A stretch of 64,000 nucleotides of DNA from Trinickia terrae (GCF_005144415.1 NZ_SWJE01000003.1:248001-312000); one strand, 5' to 3'; counted from the first letter of the stretch, positions 30,909 through 41,554 are shown. Numbers and translations are program-made. Notes: generated from the letters alone by a model not told the origin.

Positions 30909-32387
30909 GCGCCGCGCGCGCCGGTTCGCCATCTCGAGCAGGCCGACCACGGCGCTCATCGGCGTGCGGATTTCATGGCTCATCACCGCGAGGAAATCGG
31001 ATTTCTCCACACTGGCGCGCTCCGCCGTGTCCTTCGCGAGCCGCAGCTCGCGTTCCAGTTGCTTGCGGCGGCGGATCTGGTATTGCAGCAGGCTGTTCCA
31101 TCCGACGATCAACGCCAGCCCCCCGGCCGCCCACGGCAGCCACCGGAAGACCCAATAGCGCACGCTCTCCCAGATGCTGGCGCGGTAGTCGGTGCTCATG
31201 AGCCACTTCGACGCGATGATCGCGCGCTCTGCGGGCGCCATGCCTGCAAGCGCCTTGTCGAGGATGTCGAGCAGCTCCGGCGATGCGTTCGTGACGCCAA
31301 AGCGCGCCGAAGCCGGCGCGTCGGAGAGGGTCGCGGCGATGCGCAGTGGATCGCTCAGATAGCGCTCGATCGCCAGGTTCGCGGCGGCCATGGTTTGCAG
31401 CGACGCGTCGGCTTTGTCTTGCGCGACGAGCCGGATCGCTTCGGTCGCGGTGGGGGCGAATACGAGGTGGATCTCGGGGTGGTTTGCACTCAATTCGTTT
31501 GTCAGCCCGTGGCCGCTCACCAGCGCCAGCCGTTTGTCGCGCAGGCTGCGCAGCCCGGTGATCGACGTGTCGTCGCGGCGCGCGACGAGCGCCCATGCCA
31601 TTGGCGTCACGTCGTCGATAAACGCGAGAAAGCGTTTCCGCTCGGGCGTCGGCGCCAGTGTCGTGACGAGACTCGTGCGGCCGCTCTTGAGATCGCCTTC
31701 GAGTGCGTCGATCGTGTTGCGCGGGACGGCTTCGAAGCGCAGTCCCGTGCGGTGGCTGATCAGCTTGAGCAGGTCCGCGAACATCCCCGCGAATGCACCG
31801 TGCGAATCGATGAAGGTGTAGGGCGCGCTGTCCGTGTCGACGCCGACGCGCACCACGGGATGCGCCGCGATCCAGGCGCGTTCGGCTTCGGTGAGGGCGA
31901 GCGGGCTGTCGCCCATGTCTTGAGCGGCGCCTGCGGCCCAGCGGCTCACGACCCCGGCGCGCAGCCACGACGGGACGGCCTCGGCGCGGTTGGCAAACCA
32001 GCGCGCCCGCACGGGTGTCTGCAAGGCGTTGCCGAGCAGGACCAGGTAGTCGGCGGCGATGCCTTTGACGGTGCTTTCGTCGGGGCGGAACTGGATTGGA
32101 GCGTAATCGTCTCCCCACATGCCCACGATGATGGCGCCGCGCTCGCGCAGCCACGCGGCGTCCGCGGCAGAAAGATGGGCGGGAAAGCGTGCCGGCGCCA
32201 ACTGGCTGGCGAGCTCGAGCAGCTTGGCGCGCGGTGGCGCCTCGGGCGCGGGCAACGTGTGGGGAGGATGCGGCGTTTGCGCAGGCCCGGCATGCGCGGC
32301 GCCCGCGAGCATCATGGCCAAGATGGCAGCGGTCGCGGCAATGACCCGGACGCACGCCAGAAGCCGTTCAGACAATGCCAACCTCAT
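30882..32387 (-). pseudogene. Truncated BvgS-like sensor histidine kinase
   Basis: A 501-residue open frame. It has a signal peptide (cleavage after GAAHA, about residue 32), two Venus-flytrap SBP_bac_3-type sensor domains (about 60-160 and 175-395), a membrane helix (WVFRWLPWAAGGLALIVGW, about 410-430), and a linker coiled coil. The dimerisation H-box follows, SHEIRTPMSAVVGLLEMA with His 471. It then ends in 14 unrelated residues (NRRARRRSSMSAST). The ATP-binding domain, and the receiver and Hpt domains that BvgS proteins carry, are absent, so it cannot phosphorylate itself. The start overlaps the response regulator stop by 20 bases, the usual bvgAS arrangement. Confidence 0.85.
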
Positions 32388-33012
32388 ACGCGTAGCAGAT
32401 CAGGTCGGCGTTATTGGCGATGCCGAGCTTTTGCATCGCGTTTTGCTTGTGCGTCGCGATCGTGCTCTTCGCGCGGTGCAGATGCGCAGCGATTTCGTCG
32501 AGCGTCTTGCCTTCCGCGAAGAGGCGCGCCACTTCCCGCTCGCTCGGGCTGAGCCGCTGGAGCGGCGCGTTGCCGACCGCCGGCATCGCCACCTGCTCCC
32601 GTACGCTGGGCGAGCAGTAGGGCGGCGCGCTGTTCGCGTCGATCGCGCGGATCGCCGCCAGCACCTCGCTCATCTGGTCGTTCTTGCTGACGATGCCGTG
32701 CACGCCGAGCTTCGTGAGCTGGCTGAAGAGGGCGCGATTGGACAGCATCGTGAAGACGACGACCTTCAGCCCCGGACACTGGCGCAGCACGCGCTCGACC
32801 ATCGCCAGGCCGTCGCCGCCGAGCGTGCCCTGTTTCATCGAATAGTCGGTGACGAGCAGTTCGCACGGCTTGTCCTTTAACGCTTGCAGCAACTGCTCGC
32901 CGGTGCGGGCCTGGAACGCGACGCCAAAACCGCCTGCCTGGGCGAGTTTGCCCGCGAGGGCATCTATGATCACCGGGTAGTCGTCTGCAAGGCCGATCAG
33001 GCGCGTGGTCAT
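32368..33012 (-). CDS. NarL/LuxR-type response regulator (BvgA-like)
   Basis: A 214-residue response regulator. The receiver domain has the acidic pair D10-D11, the phospho-accepting D56 (LLVTDYSM) and the conserved late Lys (IVSKND). A LuxR-type HTH follows (LSPSEREVARLFAEGKTLDEIAAHLHRAKSTIATHKQNAM, in pieces around residues 148-188). Paired BvgAS-like systems in this family often control fimbrial operons, which fits the usher remnant downstream. With its kinase truncated it is probably an orphan. The start is ATG 33012 (MTTRLIGLADDYPV); an upstream start is possible but not supported. Confidence 0.9.
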   Translation of the reverse strand: MTTRLIGLADDYPVIIDALAGKLAQAGGFGVAFQARTGEQLLQALKDKPCELLVTDYSMKQGTLGGDGLAMVERVLRQCPGLKVVVFTMLSNRALFSQLTKLGVHGIVSKNDQMSEVLAAIRAIDANSAPPYCSPSVREQVAMPAVGNAPLQRLSPSEREVARLFAEGKTLDEIAAHLHRAKSTIATHKQNAMQKLGIANNADLICYAYEVGIV

Positions 33013-33091
33013 AGTTGAAATGCTCGTGAAAGCGTCGATTCGAATCCGCCGGATCAAACGCTGGCAGCGGCGCTGGCGGTGGGTGGGGGCG

Positions 33092-33523
33092 TCAGCCCTT
33101 CAGCCGCTCCAGATCGGCCTGCGCGCTGCGCAACTCCTCCGTCTTCTCGCGCAGTTTGTCTTGCTTCTCGGCCACCTTCCTCTGCGCGTGGCTGATCCGC
33201 TTGACGTCGCCCGCGGCTTGCGCGTCGTGGAGCTCGCCGTCGGCCTTGCTGAGCTCGTCCTGCGCCTTGAGCACCTCCCTCTGGCCGTTGCGAACCTTGC
33301 GTCCGGCGTGCAAATCACGGGCTTCGAGCGTGCATTTGGCCTTTGTTTTCGTCATCGTGCTTTGCAGGCTGGCGAGCTTGCCGGTGTTGCCGGCCTGACT
33401 GGCCGCGTCGATTTGTGCTTGAAGCGCGCTGATCCGGGCAGTGCAGCTTGGCGAGTAGGCGAACGCGGCCGGGGCGGTCAGCAGGACGAGCGGGGCGAGG
33501 GAGGCGGCCAGGACTTTTTTCAC
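33092..33523 (-). CDS. DUF1090-family periplasmic protein
   Basis: A 143-residue protein with a clear signal peptide (MKKVLAASLAPLVLLTAPAAFA), two cysteines (PSC and AKC) and a long helical, charged body (about residues 50-143) likely to form a coiled coil. The pattern matches DUF1090 (YqjC-type) proteins, whose role is not established. It lies 79 bases upstream of the response regulator on the same strand and could share a transcript. Confidence 0.85.
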   Translation of the reverse strand: MKKVLAASLAPLVLLTAPAAFAYSPSCTARISALQAQIDAASQAGNTGKLASLQSTMTKTKAKCTLEARDLHAGRKVRNGQREVLKAQDELSKADGELHDAQAAGDVKRISHAQRKVAEKQDKLREKTEELRSAQADLERLKG

Positions 33524-33799
33524 GGTCGAGACTTTCTATGCTTGGGCCAACAAGGGCGGCGCGAGGGATTGCGCCGCGCGCGGCCGCCCGGGAGACTGCC
33601 GCGCCGTTTGCCGCTGAAATGAGGATGAAAGGTCGGACTCTACTCCAAAGCCGGCCGGCCACGTCTCAAAATCAGGTCTGGTTCCGTTCTCGGCGGTCCG
33701 GAACTGGTGCCCCGGTTGCCGGGGGAGGCCCTCAGCAGAGGCTCGGGCTGTGCAATTTTCCGCTCGCCGCCGGATGGCGCTACGCAATGCAGGGAGTTT
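33524..33799. other. Intergenic stretch with no gene seen
   Basis: Between the DUF1090 gene and the rplM promoter I see no credible coding frame, RNA gene or strong terminator. Short open frames here lack ribosome sites and family resemblance. Confidence 0.5.
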
Positions 33800-33829
33800 T
33801 TGACCCGCGCGCAGAATTTCGTTTATAAT
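33800..33829 (+). promoter_or_regulatory. Promoter of rplM-rpsI
   Basis: TTGACC (33800-33805) and a perfect TATAAT (33824-33829) are 18 bases apart. The transcript would have a leader of about 135 bases before rplM, a place where ribosomal protein operons often carry feedback control; I do not recognise a known leader motif. Confidence 0.75.
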
Positions 33830-33971
33830 TCAAGGCTTTTCCGCATTCATGCCCGCGGGAGAAGATCAGGGAGAGCCTGCACAACGGCGCCGGGGTCCGC
33901 GAGGACCAATAAGCGAGCGCGATATTCAAGCAGGAAAAAACACAGGGCACAGCATTTTTATTGGATCGATC

Positions 33972-34400
33972 ATGAAGACGTTTTCCGCAAAAGCCCATGA
34001 GGTGACGCGCGAATGGTACGTGATTGACGCGACGGATAAGGTTCTCGGCCGTGTCGCCAGCGAAGTGGCACGCCGTCTTCGCGGCAAGCATAAGCCTGAG
34101 TTCACCCCGCACGTCGACACCGGTGATTTCATCATCGTCGTCAACGCGAGCAAGTTGAAGGTCACGGGCAACAAGACCACCGACAAGAAGTACTACCGTC
34201 ACTCGGGCTACCCGGGCGGCATCTATGAAACGACGTTCGGCAAGATGCAAGAACGCTTCCCGGGCCGCGCGCTCGAGAAGGCGGTCAAGGGCATGCTGCC
34301 GAAGGGCCCGCTCGGCTACGCGATGATCAAGAAGCTGAAGGTCTACGCAGAAGCCACGCATCCGCATACGGCTCAGCAGCCGAAAGCGCTCGAGATCTAA
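33972..34400 (+). CDS. rplM: Ribosomal protein L13
   Basis: 142 residues, the standard length, with the L13 signature [19 protein letters not shown], the [18 protein letters not shown] segment and the [22 protein letters not shown]-terminal region. ATG 33972 ([11 protein letters not shown]). It is 11 bases upstream of rpsI, the universal rplM-rpsI pair. Confidence 0.98.
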   Translation: MKTFSAKAHEVTREWYVIDATDKVLGRVASEVARRLRGKHKPEFTPHVDTGDFIIVVNASKLKVTGNKTTDKKYYRHSGYPGGIYETTFGKMQERFPGRALEKAVKGMLPKGPLGYAMIKKLKVYAEATHPHTAQQPKALEI

Positions 34401-34411
34401 GGGGAGCCCAC

Positions 34412-34804
34412 ATGATCGGTAATTGGAACTACGGTACGGGCCGCCGCAAGAGCGCAGTCGCTCGTGTCTTCATCAAGGCAGGCAAGGGCGATATCGTCGT
34501 GAACGGCAAGCCCATCGCCGACTACTTCTCGCGCGAAACGTCGCTGATGATCGTGCGCCAGCCGCTGGAACTCACGAACCACGCCACCACGTTCGACATC
34601 AAGGTCAACGTGTCGGGCGGCGGCGAAACGGGTCAAGCCGGTGCGGTTCGTCACGGCATCACCCGCGCGCTGATGGACTACGATGCAACGCTGAAGTCGC
34701 AACTGTCGAACGCTGGCTTCGTGACGCGCGATGCACGTGAAGTCGAGCGTAAGAAGGTCGGCTTCCACAAGGCACGCCGCCGCAAGCAGTTCTCGAAGCG
34801 TTAA
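34412..34804 (+). CDS. rpsI: Ribosomal protein S9
   Basis: 130 residues. [20 protein letters not shown] at the N-terminus and the RAREVERKK-like basic end ([24 protein letters not shown] in the last 24 residues) identify S9, whose C-terminal tail reaches the P-site tRNA. AGGGGAG precedes the ATG. It is co-transcribed with rplM and ended by the terminator at 34848. Confidence 0.98.
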   Translation: MIGNWNYGTGRRKSAVARVFIKAGKGDIVVNGKPIADYFSRETSLMIVRQPLELTNHATTFDIKVNVSGGGETGQAGAVRHGITRALMDYDATLKSQLSNAGFVTRDAREVERKKVGFHKARRRKQFSKR

Positions 34805-34847
34805 TCGCTTTGGCGTTGCGCTCGTTTCGACGGCGCAACGGCTGCGG

Positions 34848-34886
34848 AAAAGCCGCCAGCGCGCATGCGCGCTGGCGGCTTTTTTC
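34848..34886 (+). terminator. Terminator of rplM-rpsI
   Basis: AAAAGCCGCCAGCGCGC pairs with GCGCGCTGGCGGCTTTT around a two-base centre, followed by a T run. Confidence 0.9.
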
Positions 34887-34993
34887 ATTTTCGGGCGCAT
34901 GCTGGTGCGAAGAACCTATTGATTTCATGGACTTCGGCACGATATCGAGATCAGCCCTACAATAGTGGGTAGAAGCTTTTTTGGAGAGTTCGA

Positions 34994-35359
34994 ATGAACG
35001 CTGTCACCGACACCCCCGTGACCGAGATGCCGAGTCCCTTCGTCTTCACCGACGCAGCGGCCGAGAAGGTCAAGCAACTGATCGACGAGGAAGGCAATCC
35101 CGACCTGAAACTGCGCGTGTTCGTGCAAGGTGGCGGCTGCTCCGGCTTTCAGTATGGCTTCACGTTCGACGAGGCGATCAACGAAGACGACACCGTGATG
35201 AACAAGGGTGGTGTCCAGTTGCTGATCGATTCGATGAGCTATCAATACCTGGTGGGCGCCGAGATCGACTATAAGGACGACCTCAACGGCGCACAGTTCG
35301 TCATCAAGAACCCGAACGCCACGACTACCTGCGGTTGCGGCTCGTCGTTCTCGGTCTGA
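34994..35359 (+). CDS. erpA: Iron-sulfur cluster insertion protein ErpA
   Basis: A 121-residue A-type carrier with the three cluster-binding cysteines: one in [13 protein letters not shown] and two in the C-terminal [10 protein letters not shown]. ErpA hands [4Fe-4S] clusters to target enzymes. TTGGAGAG precedes ATG 34994. A -10-like TACAAT at 34958-34963 is a plausible promoter. Confidence 0.96.
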   Translation: MNAVTDTPVTEMPSPFVFTDAAAEKVKQLIDEEGNPDLKLRVFVQGGGCSGFQYGFTFDEAINEDDTVMNKGGVQLLIDSMSYQYLVGAEIDYKDDLNGAQFVIKNPNATTTCGCGSSFSV

Positions 35360-35410
35360 TAGACGGAGTAGTCCGGCTGATCGATTCGGCCGGAAGATCG
35401 ATTGCCGGGC

Positions 35411-35439
35411 AAACGGGGCTTTACGCCCCGTTTCTCTTT
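35411..35439. terminator. Terminator between erpA and anmK
   Basis: AAACGGGGC and GCCCCGTTT form a 9-bp stem with a 5-base loop, followed by TCTCTTT. It lies between convergent genes and can act in both directions. Confidence 0.75.
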
Positions 35440-35446
35440 GGCGCAC

Positions 35447-36607
35447 TCAGCGCGGGTAGATCGCACCCAGTACCCGATCGCCCGACGCGCCCGTGACCGT
35501 CGGCAAATTGCCCGGCGCGCGGTCCACGCAACGCATCGCGAGCCACGCAAAGGCGAGTGCTTCTACGTGATGCGGCGGCACGCCCAGAGCGTCGGTCGTC
35601 TTCACCGGCACGCCGCTGACGCCGGTCTGCGCGAGCGCCGTCTCCAGTGCCTTCAGAAGTTCCGGGTTGCGCGCGCCTCCTCCGCAGACATAAACCGCGC
35701 GGCAATCCGATGCATGCCGTTCGATTTCGCGCGCGACGGTCGTCGCGGTCAGCGCGGCGAGCGTCGCTTGCACGTCGGCCGGGCTGAGCCCTGGAAACGC
35801 GACGAGTTTTCCGTCGAGCCATTGCGCGTTGAACAAGTCGCGGCCCGTGCTCTTCGGCGGCGCGGCTTCAAAGAAGGGTTCGTCGAGCAGGGCGTTCAAG
35901 AGCGCCTGGTTCACCTGGCCGCCGGCGGCCAAGCGGCCGCCTTCGTCGAAAGGCGTCCTCAGATGCCGGTGCGCCCATTCGTCGAGCAATACATTGGCGG
36001 GGCCGCAATCGAAGCCGCGCACGTTCGCCTCGCCGCCCTGGCCGCTGCCGGCCGGCAGGATCGTGATGTTGCTGATGCCGCCGAGATTGCAGACGACGCG
36101 TGTTTCGTCCGCGGCGCCGAACACCGTAGCGTGGAAGGCCGGCACGAGCGGTGCGCCCTGGCCGCCCGCGGCGACGTCGCGGCTGCGAAAATCGGCGACG
36201 ACGTCGATATGGGTCATCTCCGCGAGCAGCGCCGGGTTGTTGATCTGGCGTGTGTAGCCTTTTTCCGGCCGATGCCGCACCGTCTGGCCGTGCGCGCCGA
36301 TCGCCCGCACCTGCGATGGCGATAGGTTCGCCGAACGCTGCAGCTCGTGGCAGCAGACCGCGTAACGCGTCGCGAGCGCGCACGCGGCGAGCGCCTCGCG
36401 CTCGATTTCGTTTTCGCCCGGCTGCTGGAGCGCGAACAGCGCCTCGCGCAACCCTTCGGCGAAGCCGACGAAGGCATCTCCCAGCACCACGGGCGCCTTG
36501 CCTTCGGCGAATTGGACCGCGATGCCGTCCACGCCGTCCATGCTGGTGCCGGACATCAGCCCGAAATACACGCCGTCCGCGGGGTTCTTGACCGTGCTGT
36601 GCGCCAC
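35447..36607 (-). CDS. anmK: Anhydro-N-acetylmuramic acid kinase
   Basis: A 386-residue AnmK that phosphorylates and opens 1,6-anhydroMurNAc during recycling of cell-wall fragments. The N-terminal phosphate loop [14 protein letters not shown] (residues 15-28) and the [12 protein letters not shown] and [12 protein letters not shown] segments are diagnostic of the ASKHA-type fold. The length is near the family's 370. The start is ATG 36607. It is divergent from tyrS. Confidence 0.95.
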   Translation of the reverse strand: MAHSTVKNPADGVYFGLMSGTSMDGVDGIAVQFAEGKAPVVLGDAFVGFAEGLREALFALQQPGENEIEREALAACALATRYAVCCHELQRSANLSPSQVRAIGAHGQTVRHRPEKGYTRQINNPALLAEMTHIDVVADFRSRDVAAGGQGAPLVPAFHATVFGAADETRVVCNLGGISNITILPAGSGQGGEANVRGFDCGPANVLLDEWAHRHLRTPFDEGGRLAAGGQVNQALLNALLDEPFFEAAPPKSTGRDLFNAQWLDGKLVAFPGLSPADVQATLAALTATTVAREIERHASDCRAVYVCGGGARNPELLKALETALAQTGVSGVPVKTTDALGVPPHHVEALAFAWLAMRCVDRAPGNLPTVTGASGDRVLGAIYPR

Positions 36608-36794
36608 GTTTCGCTCCTCTCTGTCGTTGGCGGCGGGACCGTCGGCCGTTCTTGGCCGCCCGTTGCCGCCGATTGCCGTTGGCTCGCGTCAGATTATCCT
36701 GGTAACCGCAGCAATCGTTAAGCGTCGACAAAGGGGGGGCCGCGAGATATGGGAGAATCTTGTCTTTTGCAACGTCCCGAATATCCCTTCAAAG

Positions 36795-38045
36795 ATGAGC
36801 ATCGAGTCCACCTCCGCCAAGCCCGCCTCGCCATTCCCGATCACGGACGAGGTCCGTCACGCGCTTGCCGTCACCAAGCGCGGCGTCGACGAACTGCTGA
36901 TCGAAGAGGAGTTCGCGCAGAAGCTCGCGAAAAGCGCGGCTACGGCCAAGCCGCTGCGCATCAAGCTCGGGCTCGATCCGACGGCGCCCGACATCCACAT
37001 CGGTCACACCGTCGTGCTGAACAAGATGCGTCAGTTGCAGGATCTCGGCCACACGGTGATCTTCCTGATCGGCGATTTCACCTCGCTGATCGGCGATCCG
37101 TCCGGACGCAACGCGACGCGCCCGCCGCTCACGCGTGAGCAGATCGAATCGAACGCGAAGACCTACTTCGAGCAGGCGTCGCTCGTGCTCGATCGCGCCA
37201 AGACCGAGATCCGCTACAACAGCGAATGGTCGATGCCGCTCGGCGCCGACGGCATGATCAAGCTCGCGTCGCGCTACACGGTCGCGCGGATCCTCGAGCG
37301 CGAGGATTTCACGAAGCGTTTCCAAGGCGGCGTGCCGATCTCGATCCACGAATTCCTGTACCCGCTGATGCAGGGCTACGACTCGGTCGCGCTCAACGCC
37401 GACCTCGAGCTCGGCGGCACCGACCAGAAGTTCAACCTGCTCGTGGGCCGCGAACTGCAGAAGCAGTATGGGCAGGAGCAGCAGTGCATCCTGACGATGC
37501 CGCTGCTCGAGGGGCTCGACGGTGTCGAGAAGATGTCGAAGTCGAAGGGCAACTACGTCGGCATCAGCGAGAAGCCCAACGAGATGTTCGGCAAGCTGAT
37601 GAGCATCTCCGACGTGCTGATGTGGCGCTACTTCGAGCTGCTGTCGTTCCGTCCGATGGACGAGATCGCGCGCTTCAAGCGCGAAATCGAGGAAGGGCGC
37701 AACCCGCGCGACTTCAAGGTGCTGCTCGCGCAGGAGATCGTTGCGCGCTTCCACTCGCAGGCCGATGCGGAGCGTGCGCTCGAAGACTTCAACCACCGCG
37801 CGAAGGGCGGCGTGCCGGACGACATTCCGGCGGTGACGATCGCGGGCGCGCCGCTCGCGATCGGGCAGTTGCTCAAGCAGGCGGGGCTCGTGCCCTCGAC
37901 GAGCGAAGCGCTGCGCAACATCGAGCAGGGCGGTGTGAAGATCGACGGCGCGACCGTCTCCGACAAGGGGCTCAAGGTCGAAGCCGGCGAATACGTCGTG
38001 CAGGTCGGCAAGCGCCGGTTTGCGCGCGTGACGTTGTCGGCTTGA
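36795..38045 (+). CDS. tyrS: Tyrosyl-tRNA synthetase
   Basis: A 416-residue class I synthetase. HIGH lies at residues 68-71 ([14 protein letters not shown]), KMSKS near residue 246 ([13 protein letters not shown]), and a C-terminal S4 RNA-binding domain contains [19 protein letters not shown]. The start is ATG 36795 ([14 protein letters not shown]); the longer upstream frame is inside the anmK promoter region. It is followed on the same strand by dtd. Confidence 0.97.
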   Translation: MSIESTSAKPASPFPITDEVRHALAVTKRGVDELLIEEEFAQKLAKSAATAKPLRIKLGLDPTAPDIHIGHTVVLNKMRQLQDLGHTVIFLIGDFTSLIGDPSGRNATRPPLTREQIESNAKTYFEQASLVLDRAKTEIRYNSEWSMPLGADGMIKLASRYTVARILEREDFTKRFQGGVPISIHEFLYPLMQGYDSVALNADLELGGTDQKFNLLVGRELQKQYGQEQQCILTMPLLEGLDGVEKMSKSKGNYVGISEKPNEMFGKLMSISDVLMWRYFELLSFRPMDEIARFKREIEEGRNPRDFKVLLAQEIVARFHSQADAERALEDFNHRAKGGVPDDIPAVTIAGAPLAIGQLLKQAGLVPSTSEALRNIEQGGVKIDGATVSDKGLKVEAGEYVVQVGKRRFARVTLSA

Positions 38046-38103
38046 CGATGGCTCGGCGTATTTCGACGGCAGCGCCGTCGTGCTGCCGAGGCGGGTGGCG
38101 CGC

Positions 38104-38562
38104 ATGATCGCGCTGATCCAGCGCGTGAAGCAGGCCGAGGTGCGCGTCGGCGGGCGCGTCACGGGCGCGATCGACGCGGGCCTGCTCGCGCTCGTATGCG
38201 CCGAGCGTGGCGACACCGACGCGATTGCCGACAAGCTCCTCGCCAAGGTCCTCGGCTATCGCGTATTCAGCGATGCGGCCGGCAAGATGAATCTGCCGGT
38301 TACGAACATCGACAGCGAGGGTCGCGCTGGCGGCCTGCTGCTCGTCTCGCAGTTCACGCTTGCCGCGGACACCAACAGCGGCTTGCGGCCAAGCTTCACG
38401 CCTGCAGCGCCGCCCGGCGAGGGCAAGCGTCTGTTCGACTACTTCGTTTCAGCGGCGCGGGCGAAGCATCCTGTCGTCGAGACCGGCGAGTTCGGCGCCG
38501 ACATGCAGGTCTCGCTCGTCAACGACGGCCCGGTTACGTTCTGGCTGCAGACGCGCGGCTAA
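38104..38562 (+). CDS. dtd: D-aminoacyl-tRNA deacylase
   Basis: A 152-residue Dtd that removes D-amino acids wrongly attached to tRNA, including D-Tyr from TyrRS, so its place after tyrS is fitting. The active-site strand [12 protein letters not shown] and the C-terminal GPVTFWLQT (GPVT) motif are both present. The start is ATG 38104 ([13 protein letters not shown]), the conserved N-terminus. Confidence 0.96.
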   Translation: MIALIQRVKQAEVRVGGRVTGAIDAGLLALVCAERGDTDAIADKLLAKVLGYRVFSDAAGKMNLPVTNIDSEGRAGGLLLVSQFTLAADTNSGLRPSFTPAAPPGEGKRLFDYFVSAARAKHPVVETGEFGADMQVSLVNDGPVTFWLQTRG

Positions 38563-38568
38563 TCACCC

Positions 38569-39240
38569 ATGCCTACCCAAGTCCTCTTCATTCGGCACGG
38601 CGAGACCGACTGGAATCGCATCAAGCGCATCCAGGGCCACATCGACATCCCGCTGGCGCAGAGCGGTATTGCGCAGGCGCAGCAACTGGCCGCGCGTCTT
38701 GCCCGCGAGGCGAAGGCGGGCGGCAGGCTCGACGCGATCTATTCGAGCGACCTGCAGCGCGCGCAGCAAACCGCGCAGCCGACGGCCGCCGCGCTCGGCC
38801 TGCCGCTGCAATTGGAGCCGGGCTTGCGCGAGCGTGCGTACGGCGTTTTCCAAGGTCACGACAGTGCGGAGATCGAGGCGCGCTTTCCCGACGAATACGC
38901 CGTCTGGCAAACGCGTGACCCGGGCTTTGCGCCGGAGGGCGGCGAGTCGTCTCGCGTGTTCTATCACCGTGTCCTGCATGCGGTGGAGTCGATCGTCGCC
39001 GAGCATCCCGAAGGGCGTATCGCCTGCGTCGCTCACGGCGGCGTGCTCGATTGCGTCTATCGCTTCGTCAACCGTCTTCCGCTCGACGCGCCGCGCAACT
39101 ACGCGCTGCTCAACACGAGCATCAATACGGTGGAGTTCGACGGCGGCCGAACGCGGGTGCTGGCCTGGGCGGACATCGATCACCTCGCCAACGGCAGCGG
39201 CGACGACGGATTCGTGAAGGATCCGGAGCTGTTTCGCTGA
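38569..39240 (+). CDS. Histidine phosphatase family protein (GpmB-like)
   Basis: A 223-residue branch 1 histidine phosphatase. The phospho-His motif is FIRHGETDWN (residues 6-15), the second catalytic region is RERAYGVFQGHD, and the late catalytic His is in CVAHGGVLD. Often named phosphoglycerate mutase gpmB, but many relatives are phosphatases with other substrates, so the substrate is open. It begins six bases after dtd and is likely co-transcribed with tyrS-dtd. Confidence 0.9.
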   Translation: MPTQVLFIRHGETDWNRIKRIQGHIDIPLAQSGIAQAQQLAARLAREAKAGGRLDAIYSSDLQRAQQTAQPTAAALGLPLQLEPGLRERAYGVFQGHDSAEIEARFPDEYAVWQTRDPGFAPEGGESSRVFYHRVLHAVESIVAEHPEGRIACVAHGGVLDCVYRFVNRLPLDAPRNYALLNTSINTVEFDGGRTRVLAWADIDHLANGSGDDGFVKDPELFR

Positions 39241-39264
39241 CGGACGGTGGCCGGGCCGTGGCGA

Positions 39265-40329
39265 TCAGCTGTTGCCCGAGTCCCAGAGACCGCGCACGGT
39301 GCTGGACGAATCCGGCGCGGCAAGGCCGAAGTGGCGGTAGGTCAGGAGCGTCGCCACGCGGCCGCGCGGCGTGCGCTGCAGGAAGCCTTGCTGGATCAGG
39401 TAGGGTTCGAGCACGTCCTCGATCGTGTCGCGTTCTTCGCCGATGGCCGCTGCCAGGTTGTCGACACCGACCGGGCCGCCATCGAACTTGTGCAGGATCG
39501 CTTCGAGCAGCTTGCGGTCCATCAGGTCGAAGCCGACCGGGTCGACGTCGAGCATCGCGAGCGCGGCGTCCGCCACCTTGGCGGTGATGTTGCCGTCGGC
39601 CTTGACCTCGGCGTAATCGCGTACGCGGCGCAGCAGGCGGTTCGCGATCCGCGGCGTGCCGCGCGAGCGCTTCGCGATTTCGAGCGCGCCGTCGGGATGA
39701 ATCTGCGCGCCCAGGAGCGCCGCCGAACGGCGCACGATGCGCGAGAGCTGCTCGGCATCGTAAAACTCGAGACGCGCGACGATGCCGAAGCGGTCGCGCA
39801 GCGGATTGGTCAGCATGCCGGCGCGCGTGGTCGCGCCGACCAGCGTGAACGGCTGGAGGTCGAGCTTGACGCTGCGTGCCGCCGGCCCTTCGCCGATCAT
39901 GATGTCGATCTGATAGTCCTCGAGCGCGGGATACAGGATTTCCTCGACGACGGGCGAGAGCCGGTGGATTTCGTCGATGAAAAGAACGTCGTTGGCTTCG
40001 AGGTTCGTGAGCAGCGCGGCGAGGTCGCCGGCGCGCTCCAGCACGGGGCCCGACGTCTGCCGCAGATTCACGCCCATTTCACGCGCGATGATGTGTGCGA
40101 GCGTGGTCTTGCCGAGCCCCGGCGGGCCGAACAGCAGCACGTGATCGAGCGCTTCCGAGCGGCGCTTGGCGGCTTCGATGAAAATTTCCAGTTGACCCCG
40201 CACCTTTTCCTGTCCGACGTATTCGTCGAGCTGGCGGGGGCGCAGCGCGCGCTCGAACGCCTCTTCATGCGAGGACGCGGGCGTCGCGGAAATGATGCGC
40301 TCGGCGGCGAGTTTGTCGGTTTCGATCAT
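39265..40329 (-). CDS. ruvB: Holliday junction branch-migration ATPase RuvB
   Basis: A 354-residue AAA+ motor that drives branch migration with RuvA. Walker A is GPPGLGKTT (residues 68-76), Walker B is [10 protein letters not shown], sensor 1 is GATTRAG, and a winged-helix end contains [15 protein letters not shown] 40329. It is last in the ruvC-ruvA-ruvB order on the minus strand, 29 bases after ruvA. Confidence 0.98.
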   Translation of the reverse strand: MIETDKLAAERIISATPASSHEEAFERALRPRQLDEYVGQEKVRGQLEIFIEAAKRRSEALDHVLLFGPPGLGKTTLAHIIAREMGVNLRQTSGPVLERAGDLAALLTNLEANDVLFIDEIHRLSPVVEEILYPALEDYQIDIMIGEGPAARSVKLDLQPFTLVGATTRAGMLTNPLRDRFGIVARLEFYDAEQLSRIVRRSAALLGAQIHPDGALEIAKRSRGTPRIANRLLRRVRDYAEVKADGNITAKVADAALAMLDVDPVGFDLMDRKLLEAILHKFDGGPVGVDNLAAAIGEERDTIEDVLEPYLIQQGFLQRTPRGRVATLLTYRHFGLAAPDSSSTVRGLWDSGNS

Positions 40330-40358
40330 GCCGGCATTGTACCGCGCGGGGTGGCGCC

Positions 40359-40940
40359 TCAGGCCTTCGACAGCGCCTTGAGCGACAGCTTGATGCCTTC
40401 GGAGACGCCCGTGCCCGCCGGTACGTTCTTAATGGCCGCAAGCGCTTCTTTTTCGGAGTAACCCAAGGCGAGCAATGCGTTCAGGATGTCGTTCGCGTGG
40501 CCGGGTGCCGGCGCCGCGCCGGCCGTCGCGCCCAGGTCGGCACCCAGCTTGCCCTTCAGCTCGAGGAGCAGCCGCTCCGCCGTTTTCTTGCCGATGCCGG
40601 GCACGCGCGTCAGGCGTGCCGCGTCCTGCAGCGTGATGGCCTGGGACAGCTCGTGCACGCTCATGCCCGACAGCACCGCGAGCGCCATCCGTGCACCGAT
40701 GCCGGTGATCTTCAGCAGCTCGCGGAAGGTCGAGCGCTCTTGCGCGCTGCCGAATCCGTAGAGCAGATGAGCGTCCTCGCGCACGATCAGTTGCGTGAGC
40801 AGTACCACCTTTTCGCCGGTCGAGGGCAGGTTGTAGAACGTGCTCATCGGCACGTCGACTTCGTAACCGACGCCGTTGCAGTCGACGAGCAGGTGAGGCG
40901 GATTTTTTTCCAGCAGGACGCCGGCGATGCGACCGATCAT
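40359..40940 (-). CDS. ruvA: Holliday junction protein RuvA
   Basis: A 193-residue RuvA. The N-terminal OB fold ([20 protein letters not shown]) is followed by two HhH motifs ([15 protein letters not shown] and [17 protein letters not shown]), a linker and the C-terminal UBA-like domain that docks RuvB. ATG 40940 gives the invariant MIGRI start; the longer frame beyond is a chance extension. Confidence 0.97.
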   Translation of the reverse strand: MIGRIAGVLLEKNPPHLLVDCNGVGYEVDVPMSTFYNLPSTGEKVVLLTQLIVREDAHLLYGFGSAQERSTFRELLKITGIGARMALAVLSGMSVHELSQAITLQDAARLTRVPGIGKKTAERLLLELKGKLGADLGATAGAAPAPGHANDILNALLALGYSEKEALAAIKNVPAGTGVSEGIKLSLKALSKA

Positions 40941-41011
40941 GGCGGGTTCAATCGTGAGGGAAGCGGTGAAATAAAGCGCGAGTGTAGCGCAGGGCGCGGT
41001 TAGCCGAGCAG

Positions 41012-41554
41012 TCAGCCGATCAGCCGGCCGCGCCGCACGCGCAAGCCTTTCTTCGCCAGTGCGGGTGCAATGCCGCCGAGCGTATTCAGCGTGCCGCCGC
41101 CATGCGCGTGACAGATCGCCATGCCGAGCGCGTCGGCCGCATCGGTGCTGGGCACCCCGGAGAGATTCAGGAGCCGCACGACCATCTGCTGCATCTGCTC
41201 CTTCGTCGCGCGTCCGTAGCCCACCACGGCCTGCTTCAACTGGAGCGCGGTGTATTCGGCAACCGGCACGCCGCCCGCGACGAGCCCGCAAATCGCTGCG
41301 CCGCGCGCCTGGCCGAGCAGCAGGGTCGATTGCGGATTGACGTTGACGAACACCTTTTCGATGGCCGACTGATCGGGCCGGTGCTCGCGGATCAGCGTCG
41401 AGATTCCGGCGAAGATCGTGCCGAGACGCTCGGGCAGGGTGGCATCGGCGGTCTTGATCACGCCGCTCGTCACGTAGGTGAGCTGATGGCCGTTCTGATC
41501 GATCACGCCGAAGCCGGTGACGCGCAAGCCGGGGTCGATGCCGAGGATTCTCAT
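41012..41554 (-). CDS. ruvC: Holliday junction resolvase RuvC
   Basis: A 180-residue RuvC nuclease that cuts the junction moved by RuvAB. The first catalytic Asp lies in [14 protein letters not shown] (D7), the Glu in [11 protein letters not shown], and the last acidic pair in [22 protein letters not shown] 41554 (MRILGIDPG). It follows the purH terminator, so ruvCAB likely has its own promoter. Confidence 0.97.
   Translation of the reverse strand: MRILGIDPGLRVTGFGVIDQNGHQLTYVTSGVIKTADATLPERLGTIFAGISTLIREHRPDQSAIEKVFVNVNPQSTLLLGQARGAAICGLVAGGVPVAEYTALQLKQAVVGYGRATKEQMQQMVVRLLNLSGVPSTDAADALGMAICHAHGGGTLNTLGGIAPALAKKGLRVRRGRLIG

Noticed and set aside
33005-33622. Plus-strand 205-residue Leu/Arg-rich frame
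   Set aside because: The opposite strand encodes the DUF1090 protein with a clear signal peptide; this frame is its mirror.
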